Assembly (NCBI GenBank): GCA_003551625.1
Contig: PUNC01000175.1
Coordinates: forward strand, 1 to 50,033
Length of the DNA stretch: 50,033 nucleotides
Source: PVC group bacterium
GTDB taxonomy: Bacteria > Auribacterota > Erginobacteria > Erginobacterales > PUNC01
Direction: 5' to 3'
Shown: positions 7,696-15,410 of the stretch, one piece after another
Numbering within the stretch: the first letter of the stretch is position 1
Layout: every line of letters begins with the position of its first letter
Position numbers and translations under genes: made by a program
Notes under the pieces: model-generated
What the model was told of the DNA's origin: nothing
Seen by the model: only the letters and a program-made list of their open reading frames with translations
Databases searched by the model: none

Positions 7696-8300
7696 AAAAC
7701 AATTCCAAGATATTTTTGACCCTGATCGCGGCGGGGCTGGCGGCGGCGGGCTGCCGCTCCGCGCCTACCCGTCACGAATACTTCCTGATCCGGCCGGCCG
7801 ACGACGTCCTGCCCGCCGTCGCGACCTCTCCTCTCTCGCTCCGCCTGCGACCGGTCCGGGCGCCGGGCCGCTACCGGGAACGAATCGTCTACCGGCGCGA
7901 CGACCAGCGAATGGGTTTTTACGAATACAGTCTCTGGATGGAACCCCCCGCCGAGATGATCGCCGGAATCCTGGAGGACGCTCTGCGCCGGAGGGCTTTC
8001 TTTGCCCGGGTGGCCGCGGACGTTCTGCCGCCGGCGACCGATTATCTGCTCGAAACATCGATAATCAGTTTCGACCAGATCGTCGAAGACGAACGCCTCC
8101 TGGCGGAATGTCGGCTGGCCTTCGAACTGATCCGGAAAAGCGACCGGCTGGCCGTCTGGAGCGGGCGAACCGAGGCCCGGGTCGCCCACCGGGAAGGCCG
8201 CTTCGCCGAGGCGATGAACGAGGCGGCGAACCGGGCGGTGGCGGAAGCGATCCGCGAAATGGAGGAGGCGCTGGCGGCGGAAGCGGACTCAGCCGGATAG
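7692..8300 (+). CDS. ABC-type transport auxiliary lipoprotein, PqiC-like
   Basis: A 202-residue predicted lipoprotein. The signal ends in the lipobox LAAAGC (Cys21). The body resembles the ABC_trans_aux/PqiC family (PF03886): EYFLIRPAD, then LRLRPVRAPGRYRERIVYRRDD, and later the MEPPAEMIAGILEDALRR helix. In PqiABC, PqiC is an outer-membrane lipoprotein partnering the MCE tube, so here it may complete the transporter in place of MlaA/MlaC. Start overlaps the mlaD stop by 4 bp. It is convergent with gatB, whose 3' end overlaps by 12 bp. Confidence 0.8.
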   Translation: MKNNSKIFLTLIAAGLAAAGCRSAPTRHEYFLIRPADDVLPAVATSPLSLRLRPVRAPGRYRERIVYRRDDQRMGFYEYSLWMEPPAEMIAGILEDALRRRAFFARVAADVLPPATDYLLETSIISFDQIVEDERLLAECRLAFELIRKSDRLAVWSGRTEARVAHREGRFAEAMNEAANRAVAEAIREMEEALAAEADSAG

Positions 8301-9722
8301 CCGCCGGCGGATGATCTCGTTTACCAGGCGCGGGTTGGCCTGGCCCCGGGTCTCCTTCATCACCCGGCCCACCAGGAACCCCAGCGCCTTCTCTTTCCCC
8401 GAAGCGAAGTCTTCAGCCGGGCCGGGATGCTCCCCGATCACCTTTTCCACCACCTTCTCCAGCTCCGACTCGTCGCTGATCTGGACCAGCCCCCGCTCCC
8501 GGACGATCTCCGAGGGAGGCTTCCTTTCGTCGCACATCAGGGCGAAGACCGACTTGGCGATCTTCCCGCTGATCACGCCCCGGTCGATCAGTCCGACCAG
8601 CTCGGAGACGTGTTCGGGCGGCACCGGGGAACTCTCGATCGGGGTGTCGGACTCTTTGAGCCGGGCCATCAGTTCCACCGTGATCCAGTTGCTCAGGGTC
8701 TTGAAGTTGGCGCAGGCGCGGGCGGCGGTTTCGAAATACTCCGCCAGGGCCGGATCCGAGGTCAGCACCCCCGCGTCGTAAAACCCGAGTTCGTAGTCCC
8801 GCTGAAAACGCCCCGCCTTGGCCGAAGGCAGCTCGGGCAGGGCGGCGGATATTTCTTCGATCCAGACCCGGTCAAGCTCCGTCGGGACCAGATCGGGATC
8901 GGGAAAATAGCGGTAATCGTGAGCCTCCTCCTTGCTCCGCATCGGGAAAGTCTTCTGGGAAGCGGCGTCGTAAAGCCGGGTCTCCTGGACGACGGCGCCT
9001 CCGGAACGAATCAGTTCGGCTTGACGGGAAACCTCGTAAGAGAGAGCCCTCTCCACCGCCCGGAAGGAGTTCATGTTTTTGACCTCGGTCTTGACCCCCA
9101 GCTTCTCCGAACCGGACAGGCGAAGCGAGACATTGGCGTCGCAGCGAAAGCTTCCCTTTTCCATATCGCAGTCGCTCACCTCCACCGTCCGCAGCAGGTT
9201 CCGCAGGACCTTGAGGTAATCGTAGGCGTCCTCCGGGGAACGGAGATCGGGACGGGTCACGATCTCGAGGAGCGGAACCCCGGAACGATTGAAATCGACC
9301 CCGCTGAAACCTTCGGCGGCGAAGTGGACGAGTTTTCCGGTATCCTCCTCGAGGTGAGCGCGGGCGAGTCCGACGCGAAGGCTTCCCTCCTCCCGGGGGA
9401 TCTCCACGAACCCGTCGGCGGACAGGGGGAGGTCGTATTGAGAGACCTGGTAGTTCTTGGCCATATCCGGATAGAAGTAGTTCTTGCGGTGGAACTGGCT
9501 GAAGGGAGCGATCCGGCAGTTCAGGGCCAGGGCGGCACGTACGCCCAGCTCGACGCTTTTGCGGTTAAGCACCGGAAGAGTGCCGGGCAATCCCAGACAG
9601 ACCGGGCAGACGCGGCTGTTGGGTTCCCCGCCCCAATCGACCGGGCAGTCGCAGAAAAGCTTGGAGCGCGTCTTGAGCTGAACGTGAACTTCCAGGCCGA
9701 TTACGGTTTCGAATTCGCTCAT
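8289..9722 (-). CDS. gatB: Asp-tRNA(Asn)/Glu-tRNA(Gln) amidotransferase subunit B
   Basis: A 477-residue GatB of full length. The N-terminus EFETVIGLEVHVQLKT and the zinc-site cysteines (CDCP...CPVCLGLPG) are typical, as is the tail region with the GatB/YqeY domain (KEKALGFLVGRVMKETRGQANP). GatB phosphorylates the mis-charged Glu-tRNA(Gln) or Asp-tRNA(Asn) so that ammonia from GatA can amidate it. It follows gatA by 9 bp and is the last gene of the operon that begins with ppiC. It converges on the PqiC-like gene with a 12-bp overlap, leaving no room for a separate terminator. Confidence 0.97.
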   Translation of the reverse strand: MSEFETVIGLEVHVQLKTRSKLFCDCPVDWGGEPNSRVCPVCLGLPGTLPVLNRKSVELGVRAALALNCRIAPFSQFHRKNYFYPDMAKNYQVSQYDLPLSADGFVEIPREEGSLRVGLARAHLEEDTGKLVHFAAEGFSGVDFNRSGVPLLEIVTRPDLRSPEDAYDYLKVLRNLLRTVEVSDCDMEKGSFRCDANVSLRLSGSEKLGVKTEVKNMNSFRAVERALSYEVSRQAELIRSGGAVVQETRLYDAASQKTFPMRSKEEAHDYRYFPDPDLVPTELDRVWIEEISAALPELPSAKAGRFQRDYELGFYDAGVLTSDPALAEYFETAARACANFKTLSNWITVELMARLKESDTPIESSPVPPEHVSELVGLIDRGVISGKIAKSVFALMCDERKPPSEIVRERGLVQISDESELEKVVEKVIGEHPGPAEDFASGKEKALGFLVGRVMKETRGQANPRLVNEIIRRRLSG

Positions 9723-9731
9723 TTCCTTCCG

Positions 9732-11213
9732 TTACCGGTCGTCCAGGGCCGGTTTTTTCAGATGATGGGCGGTGGCGCCCTCGAAAAGGGCCGCCGCGCG
9801 GATCAGGTTGTCCTCGCGGAACGGGGCGGCCACCAGCTGCAAGCCCACCGGCAGCCCGCCGCCGGTGAATCCGCAGTTGATCGAGACGGCGGGGACGCCG
9901 GCCAGGTTGATGGAGATGGTGAACAGGTCGGTCAAATACATCTGGAGGGGATCGTCGATCTTTTCCCCGAGGCGGAAGGCCGGGATGGGAGCGGTCGGGA
10001 GAATAACGCAATCGCAGCCGGCCAGGGCGGAATCGAAGTCGTTCTTGATCAGCCGCCGGATGCGGAGAGCCCGGCCGTAATAGGCTTCGTAGTATCCGGC
10101 GCTGAGAACATAGGTGCCCAGAAGAACCCGGCGCTTGACCTCCTCACCGAACCCTTCCGCCCGGCTCTTTTCGAAAAGTTCCAGCAGGTCGGCGACTCCC
10201 GGCGCCCGGCGGCCGTAGCGGATACCGTCGAAACGGGCCAGGTTGGAGGAAGCCTCGGCGGTGGAGACGATATAGTAGCAGGCCACCGCGTATTCCAGGC
10301 TGGAAAGCTCCACCTCGACGAACTTCGCGCCCAGGGCGGCGTAGGTGTCCACGGCGGCGCGAAAAGCCGCGGCCACCTCCCGGTCCATCCCCTTGAGCGT
10401 ATCCCGGGAGGGAAGCCCCAGGGTAAGGGAGGCGGGGTCGGCCTGGAGGAAGTCCCGGTACCGGGGAACCGGCTCCGGCGCGGAGGTGGCGTCCCGGGGA
10501 TCGTGGCCCGCGATCACTTCCAGCAGGAGCGCCAGATCCTCGACGTCCTTGCCGAAGGGGCCGGCCTGGTCGAGGGAGGAAGCGTAGGCGACCAGTCCGT
10601 AGCGGGAGACGCGCCCGTAAGTCGGCTTCAGCCCGGCCACGCCGCAGAAAGCGGCGGGCTGGCGGACCGAACCGCCGGTATCGGTCCCGAAAGCCGCCAC
10701 CGTCTGGTCGGCGGCCAGGGCCGCCGCCGAGCCGCCCGAAGATCCGCCGGGAACCCTTTCCAGGTCCCAGGGATTGCGCGCCGGCCCCCGGGCCGAGTTT
10801 TCGGTGGACGACCCCATCGCGAACTCGTCCATATTGGTCGATCCCAGGATAACGGCGCCGGCGTCTTTGAGCTTGCGCGCCACCGTGGCGTCGTAGGGGG
10901 AGATGAAACCCTCGAGGATCCGGGAGCAGCAGGTAACCTCCCGGCCCTTGACGCAGAACAGATCCTTGAGCGCCACCGGAACCCCGGCCAGCGGTCCCGG
11001 GTTTCGCCCGGCGGCCAGCTCGCGGTCGATTCTGCCCGCCTCCTCCAGCGCCTCCTCCCGATCGACGCGGACGAAGGCGTTGAGGCGGCGGTCGGTCTTC
11101 TCGATCCTCTCCAGGCAATCCCGGACCGCGGCGGTCGCCGTCGCCCGTCCCGCGGCGATCCGGGCGGCCAACTCGTGGGCGGAGAGGCGGTTGAGGGCTT
11201 GAAAGGCGGGCAT
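9732..11213 (-). CDS. gatA: Glutamyl-tRNA(Gln) amidotransferase subunit A
   Basis: The GatA amidase of 493 residues. The amidase signature region GGSSGGSAAALAADQ carries the nucleophile Ser of the Ser-cisSer-Lys triad, with the Lys in VALKDLF. It releases ammonia from glutamine for GatB. I prefer the ATG at 11213 over the GTG at 11216, because GAGGAG then lies at proper distance and the ATG overlaps the gatC TGA (TGATG). Next to gatB downstream by 9 bp. Confidence 0.97.
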   Translation of the reverse strand: MPAFQALNRLSAHELAARIAAGRATATAAVRDCLERIEKTDRRLNAFVRVDREEALEEAGRIDRELAAGRNPGPLAGVPVALKDLFCVKGREVTCCSRILEGFISPYDATVARKLKDAGAVILGSTNMDEFAMGSSTENSARGPARNPWDLERVPGGSSGGSAAALAADQTVAAFGTDTGGSVRQPAAFCGVAGLKPTYGRVSRYGLVAYASSLDQAGPFGKDVEDLALLLEVIAGHDPRDATSAPEPVPRYRDFLQADPASLTLGLPSRDTLKGMDREVAAAFRAAVDTYAALGAKFVEVELSSLEYAVACYYIVSTAEASSNLARFDGIRYGRRAPGVADLLELFEKSRAEGFGEEVKRRVLLGTYVLSAGYYEAYYGRALRIRRLIKNDFDSALAGCDCVILPTAPIPAFRLGEKIDDPLQMYLTDLFTISINLAGVPAVSINCGFTGGGLPVGLQLVAAPFREDNLIRAAALFEGATAHHLKKPALDDR

Positions 11214-11527
11214 CACGTCTCCTCGATCACCGGGGGGACTTTGAAGAAGCCGCCCTCCCTTTCCGGGGCCAGCCGCAGGTATTGCTCGGAGCCGGCGGGT
11301 GACGAGGGTTCATCGGGGCGGGTGACGTTTTTCAGGGGCAGGATGTGCGACAGCTGCTCCAGATCGTCGGCCGGAGCGGACTTGAGTTTTTCCATATAGC
11401 CAAGGATATCGCTCAGCTGGGCGCCGAGTTTTTCCTTCTCTTCGCGGGTCAACCGGATCCGGGCCAGGCCGGCCACGTGCTCGATCCCGGAGGGATCCAG
11501 CGGCTGGTTTTTCGACGCGTCTTTCAT
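11213..11527 (-). CDS. gatC: Glutamyl-tRNA(Gln) amidotransferase subunit C
   Basis: The ORF track starts far upstream (177 residues), but the extra part overlaps ksgA and is not GatC-like. The ATG at 11527 gives 104 residues, normal for GatC, and overlaps the ksgA stop in ATGA. Family motifs: IEHVAGLARIRLTREEKEKLGAQLSDILGYMEKL at the N-terminus and a C-terminal EGGFFKVPPVIE. GatC stabilises the GatA-GatB complex. Order gatC-gatA-gatB matches the usual operon. Confidence 0.95.
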   Translation of the reverse strand: MKDASKNQPLDPSGIEHVAGLARIRLTREEKEKLGAQLSDILGYMEKLKSAPADDLEQLSHILPLKNVTRPDEPSSPAGSEQYLRLAPEREGGFFKVPPVIEET

Positions 11528-12435
11528 CGTTGAGAACCCCGGCCGGAGATCGCGGCCAACTCGTCGCTTAGGCGGGCAAAGTCCTGCCCGCTCAGGGTCT
11601 CCGCCCGGCGGGAGGGGTCGATCCCCGCCCGGCGGCAGGCTTCCGTCAGCATCCGAGCAGTATAACCAAGGGCGGAGAGCGAGGCCAGGGAGTTTTTCAG
11701 AAACTTCCGGCGGCGGCCGAAAGCGGCCCGGACCACGGATTTCCACAGGGATAGATCGGAGACGGGATACCGCCCGCCGGGAACGATTTCGAAGCGGATG
11801 ACGACCGAATCCACCCGGGGGACCGGGAAAAAACAGCGGCGGCCGACCGGAAAGAGAACCTCGGGACGGCTGAACATTCCGGCCAGGACGCTCAGGGTCC
11901 CGTAGTCCCCGCTCCCCGGCGGGCTGGTCACCCGGATCCCGACCTCCCGGGGAAGAGTCAGGACCATCAACCGGAGATTTTCCGAGGACAGAAGCAGGCG
12001 GGCCAGGATCTCGCCCCCGATCGAGTAAGGCGGATTCGCGATCACCTTCACTCCCATCCCGGCGGCCGCACCGAAGGACTCCGGGGAGAGAAGCCGAAGC
12101 GGGTCGAGCCGGAGAAAGTCGGCCTCGATCACCTCGACGTTGGGCAGCTCGGCGACGGTTTCTCGAAGCAGCTCGGCCAGTCCGCGGTCGACCTCCACCG
12201 CCTTCACCCGGCCGGCGCGATACGCCAGCTCCCGGGTCAGGGTGCCGGCGCCGGCGCCGATCTCCACGACCAGATCGGAGGGACCCGGCTCCCCCGCCCC
12301 GACGATCTTGGCCAGAATATTCCGGTCGACCAGGAAGTTCTGTCCCCGGCGGCGGGAAAGGTAAAGACCGCGGGAACGCAACAGCCCGCTCAGATAAGAA
12401 CGGTTGACCAGCGGGTTTTCCCGCCCGGCGCTCAC
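11524..12435 (-). CDS. ksgA: 16S rRNA (A1518/A1519) dimethyltransferase
   Basis: A 303-residue KsgA/RsmA: GQNFLVDRNI at the N-terminus, SAM-binding VVEIGAGAGTLTREL (about residues 57-70) and catalytic motif NPPY at 134-137. It dimethylates two adjacent adenines near the 3' end of 16S rRNA, a late step in 30S assembly. Most KsgA proteins have NLPY at motif IV, so NPPY is a small deviation. The start overlaps the pdxA stop by 4 bp. The surA-pdxA-ksgA order matches the enterobacterial cluster. Confidence 0.95.
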   Translation of the reverse strand: MSAGRENPLVNRSYLSGLLRSRGLYLSRRRGQNFLVDRNILAKIVGAGEPGPSDLVVEIGAGAGTLTRELAYRAGRVKAVEVDRGLAELLRETVAELPNVEVIEADFLRLDPLRLLSPESFGAAAGMGVKVIANPPYSIGGEILARLLLSSENLRLMVLTLPREVGIRVTSPPGSGDYGTLSVLAGMFSRPEVLFPVGRRCFFPVPRVDSVVIRFEIVPGGRYPVSDLSLWKSVVRAAFGRRRKFLKNSLASLSALGYTARMLTEACRRAGIDPSRRAETLSGQDFARLSDELAAISGRGSQR

Positions 12436-13433
12436 TTCGACGCCAGGCGGCAGGCGAGTTTCACCGCTTCGATCATCGAACGCGGATCGGCGCGTCCCCG
12501 GCCGGCAAGCTCGTAGGCGGTGCCGTGGTCGGGGGAGGTCCGGACCAGCGGAAGGCCGAGGGTAAGGTTGACCCCGCGGTCGAAAGCCAGCGTTTTGAGC
12601 GGGATCAATCCCTGGTCGTGATACATAGCCACCACCGCGTCATAGTCGCCGCGCCGGTGGCGGTAGAAGACGGTGTCGGGAGGCAGCGGCCCCTCGACCG
12701 GCAGACCCGCCCGCCGGCAGGCGGCCACGGCCGGGGTTATGATCCTGGCCTCCTCGTCCCCGAAAGCCCCCGCCTCCCCGGCGTGGGGGTTGAGGCCGGC
12801 CACCGCGATCCGGGGACGGGAGACGCCCAGCCGGAGCAGCGCCTGGTGGGTCAGGCGGATCTTCTCGGCGATCCCCTCCCGGGAAAGGGACCGGCTGACC
12901 CGGGAGAGAGGAATATGCACGGTGCAGAGCGTGACCCGGAACCTGCCCCCGACCAGCATCATCGCCCAACTGCGGGCGCCGGTCAGGTGGGCCAGGAAAT
13001 CGGTATGGCCCTGGAAACGGTACCCCGCCCGGTGAATCCCCTCCTTGTTGATCGGAGCCGTGACCAGGGCGGAGGCCCCGCCGGCAAGCACCAGCTTCAC
13101 CCCCCGTTCCACGCACTCCATCGCCGCCCGGCCCCAGGCGGCGGAGACCCGGCCGGGACGAACCGGTCCGGACGGGAGGCGGGGGGGCTGAAGAACGGGG
13201 ACCTCCTCCCCACTCCCTTCCCTCCGCTCGCCCGCGGAGAGGCGGCGCAGGGCCAGGGCCGCTCCCGTCCGCCGGGCTTGTTCCCGGAATACATTCAAAG
13301 AACCGATAAGGAGAAAGTCGCAGCGGCGGCGGAGGAAGGGATCGGCGGCGGCCCGGACGGCGACCTCCGGGCCGATCCCGGCGGCGTCGCCCATAGTGAC
13401 GGCGACGCGGATTTTTCTACTCGAAGATGGCAA
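12432..13433 (-). CDS. pdxA: 4-hydroxythreonine-4-phosphate dehydrogenase
   Basis: A 333-residue PdxA. Typical motifs are VTMGDAAGIGPEV at the N-terminus, ALVTAPINKEGIHRAG and GHTDFLA in the middle with the metal-binding His, and MYHDQGLIPLK plus RTSPDHGTAYELAG near the end. It oxidises 4-phosphohydroxy-L-threonine in the DXP-dependent pyridoxal phosphate pathway. The start lies inside the last 17 bp of the upstream surA-like gene. Confidence 0.96.
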   Translation of the reverse strand: MPSSSRKIRVAVTMGDAAGIGPEVAVRAAADPFLRRRCDFLLIGSLNVFREQARRTGAALALRRLSAGERREGSGEEVPVLQPPRLPSGPVRPGRVSAAWGRAAMECVERGVKLVLAGGASALVTAPINKEGIHRAGYRFQGHTDFLAHLTGARSWAMMLVGGRFRVTLCTVHIPLSRVSRSLSREGIAEKIRLTHQALLRLGVSRPRIAVAGLNPHAGEAGAFGDEEARIITPAVAACRRAGLPVEGPLPPDTVFYRHRRGDYDAVVAMYHDQGLIPLKTLAFDRGVNLTLGLPLVRTSPDHGTAYELAGRGRADPRSMIEAVKLACRLASK

Positions 13434-14388
13434 CGTAGGTTTCGGCCTTCAACCGCTCTACCCAATCCCGGAATTTTTCCTCGAATCTTCTGGAGAAGAG
13501 TTCGGTTTCGATCTCCGTCCAGACTTCTTCCAGGGGGCGGATCCCGGCGTCCCGCCGGCCGGTCACCCAGACGATATGAAAACCCAGATCGCTCTCGATC
13601 AGCCGGCTGTGCCGACCCACGCGCAGGGAGAAGACCTCCTCTTCCAGGACCGGGAGGATCTCTCCCCTCTCCACGAAGCCCCAATCGCCTCCCTGTTCCG
13701 CCCGCGGCCCCTGGGAGTAGGCGCGGGCGAGTTCCTCGAAGTCTTCACCCTCTTCGATCCGGGCCAGGATCGTTCCGGCCCGCTCCCGGCCGTCCGCGCG
13801 CTCTTCCTCATCCGCGCCGGCGCGGATCAGGATATGACTGAAGCGGACCAGCTCGGACTCGGAGAACTCGTCCCGGTTCCGCTCGTAGTAGGAGATGATC
13901 TCCCCCGGGGGCACATTCACTCTCTGCCTGACCTCGAGGGTTACCAGGCGTTGGATCTTGATCTCATCGCGAATCTGATCGCGCAGGTCATCTTCGGTCA
14001 TCCCCTCCCGGACCAGATCCTCCTCATATTCGGCAAGAGATGGATAAGCCGACCTGATCTCGGCCAGCCGCGCCTCCACTTCCCGGTTCGAAACCCTGAT
14101 CTCATCATCACGGCGGGCCCGCTGACGGAGCAGCTCCCGCTCCACCCAGCCCTGGATGGCGTTCGAGCGCATCCGGTCCTTCACCTCGGCCAGCTCGGCG
14201 CCGGAGTAGACTTCCTCGAGCTGACGGTAGACCGGCTCAAGATTCCGCTCCAGATCGGCGGCGATCAGCAGCTCATCGCCGACCTGGGCCAGCGCCCGGG
14301 CGACGGCCAGCACCTCGCCCCGGGAGGCTGCCGGCGCCGCCCCCAGCGCCAAGATCAGAGCCCAGAAGATCAAACCCCCGAATCTCAA
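13417..14388 (-). CDS. SurA-like periplasmic peptidyl-prolyl isomerase (parvulin)
   Basis: A 323-residue protein with signal peptide (residues 1-~24), a SurA N-terminal-like chaperone region (VARALAQVGDELLIAADLERN), and one parvulin domain (about residues 185-285: RFSHILIRAG ... GGDWGFVERGEILP ... GFHIVWVTGRR). SurA escorts outer-membrane proteins through the periplasm. It has one parvulin domain rather than two as in E. coli SurA. Its position directly before pdxA and ksgA is the classic surA neighbourhood. Start overlaps the preceding parvulin gene by 4 bp. Confidence 0.88.
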   Translation of the reverse strand: MRFGGLIFWALILALGAAPAASRGEVLAVARALAQVGDELLIAADLERNLEPVYRQLEEVYSGAELAEVKDRMRSNAIQGWVERELLRQRARRDDEIRVSNREVEARLAEIRSAYPSLAEYEEDLVREGMTEDDLRDQIRDEIKIQRLVTLEVRQRVNVPPGEIISYYERNRDEFSESELVRFSHILIRAGADEEERADGRERAGTILARIEEGEDFEELARAYSQGPRAEQGGDWGFVERGEILPVLEEEVFSLRVGRHSRLIESDLGFHIVWVTGRRDAGIRPLEEVWTEIETELFSRRFEEKFRDWVERLKAETYVAIFE

Positions 14389-15266
14389 TTCCCTCTCTCC
14401 ATTTCCGCCTTCATCCTCTCCAGCCTCACCTCGTCCACCCAGACCGGAGTTTTCCGGACGGCCTTCTCCCGCAGTTCAGCCATCCTCTCCTGCCGGCGCC
14501 GAAAGAGCAAGGCCGAAACCACCTCGTCGCGGGCCTCGTCGAGTTCCCGAAGGCGGGGAGGACGACGGTCGGTAACCTTGACCAGGTGGTAGCCGTAGTC
14601 GGTCCGGACCGGGCCGGCGATTCCGCCGGTCTCCAGCCCCCGGGCCACCCCTTCCAATTCGGGAAGAAGCTGACCCGGGCGGAAGAAACCCAGGTCCCCG
14701 CCCCGGGGAGCGCTGTCGGCCTGTGAGTAACGTCGGGCCAGTTCGGCGAAATCCTCGCCCTCCCCCGCCCTCCGCAGCAAAGACCGGGCGAATTCCGCGG
14801 CCTCGCCTTCCTTATCCGGCGAATCACGAAGAAGAATATGGCTTACCCGGACCAGCTCCGGAACCGCGAAGTCCGCGGCGTTCTCCCTCCAGAACTCCTC
14901 GATCTCCCGCTCCCCGGGAGAAGGGAGGGCTGAAAATTCTTCCTCCAGAAAGAGTTCCACCAACAGGCTCTCCCGAACTTCGGCCAGCGCCCGGCGGAAA
15001 CGATCGGTCTCCTCGATGCCCGCGGCGCGGGCCAAACCGACCAGCTTCTTCTCCTCGATTATTCCCTGCAGCACCAGCTCCGGAGATACCGGTTCCGTTT
15101 CGGAAAGCGCTTGCCAGACCCGGCGCAACTGTTCCGCGGTGATCCACTCATCTCCCACCACGGCCAGGATATCCTGTTCCCGGTGCCGGCGCGGGCGGAG
15201 GGAGAGATAAACCACCGCCGCCAACACCGCCAGGCTCAAGATCACCAGCAGATGCGACTTTTTCAT
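14385..15266 (-). CDS. Membrane-anchored parvulin-type peptidyl-prolyl isomerase, PpiC/PrsA-like
   Basis: A 293-residue protein with an uncleaved-looking N-terminal anchor (LLVILSLAVLAAVVYLSL, residues 6-23), an N-terminal helical region (VVGDEWITAEQLRRVW) and a parvulin domain (about residues 140-235: RVSHILLRDSP ... GGDLGFFRPGQLLPEL ... GYHLVKVTDRRPP). It probably acts on exported proteins together with the SurA-like protein encoded next, with which it overlaps by 4 bp. Two different parvulins in tandem suggest duplication and specialisation. First gene of a seven-gene operon ending at gatB. Confidence 0.87.
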   Translation of the reverse strand: MKKSHLLVILSLAVLAAVVYLSLRPRRHREQDILAVVGDEWITAEQLRRVWQALSETEPVSPELVLQGIIEEKKLVGLARAAGIEETDRFRRALAEVRESLLVELFLEEEFSALPSPGEREIEEFWRENAADFAVPELVRVSHILLRDSPDKEGEAAEFARSLLRRAGEGEDFAELARRYSQADSAPRGGDLGFFRPGQLLPELEGVARGLETGGIAGPVRTDYGYHLVKVTDRRPPRLRELDEARDEVVSALLFRRRQERMAELREKAVRKTPVWVDEVRLERMKAEMERGN

Positions 15267-15312
15267 CTTTTTGTCTCGGGACTCTTAATCAAACGGTTCT
15301 CAAGCATCATCG

Positions 15313-15327
15313 GATATTTTACCAGCC
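15313..15327 (-). promoter_or_regulatory. Candidate extended -10 promoter (TGGTAAAAT) of the ppiC-gatB operon
   Basis: The minus strand reads GGCTGGTAAAATATC about 47 bp before the first ATG, identical over 15 bp to the site at 627-641 before the zinc-finger gene. TG-N-TAAAAT fits an extended -10. The -35 region is poor. Confidence 0.4.
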
Positions 15328-15410
15328 AACCGATATGAGAAGAAGTTCATAACGCCGATTAGCCGTGGAAACCTCAGCGGTTATTCAGACCGATTTCCGT
15401 CGGGTCGCGT

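Noticed and set aside
8427-11399. 990-residue plus-strand ORF
   Set aside because: Entirely opposite gatA/gatB. High GC removes stops in the complementary frame; composition (runs of G, R, Q, V, D) is that of a shadow.
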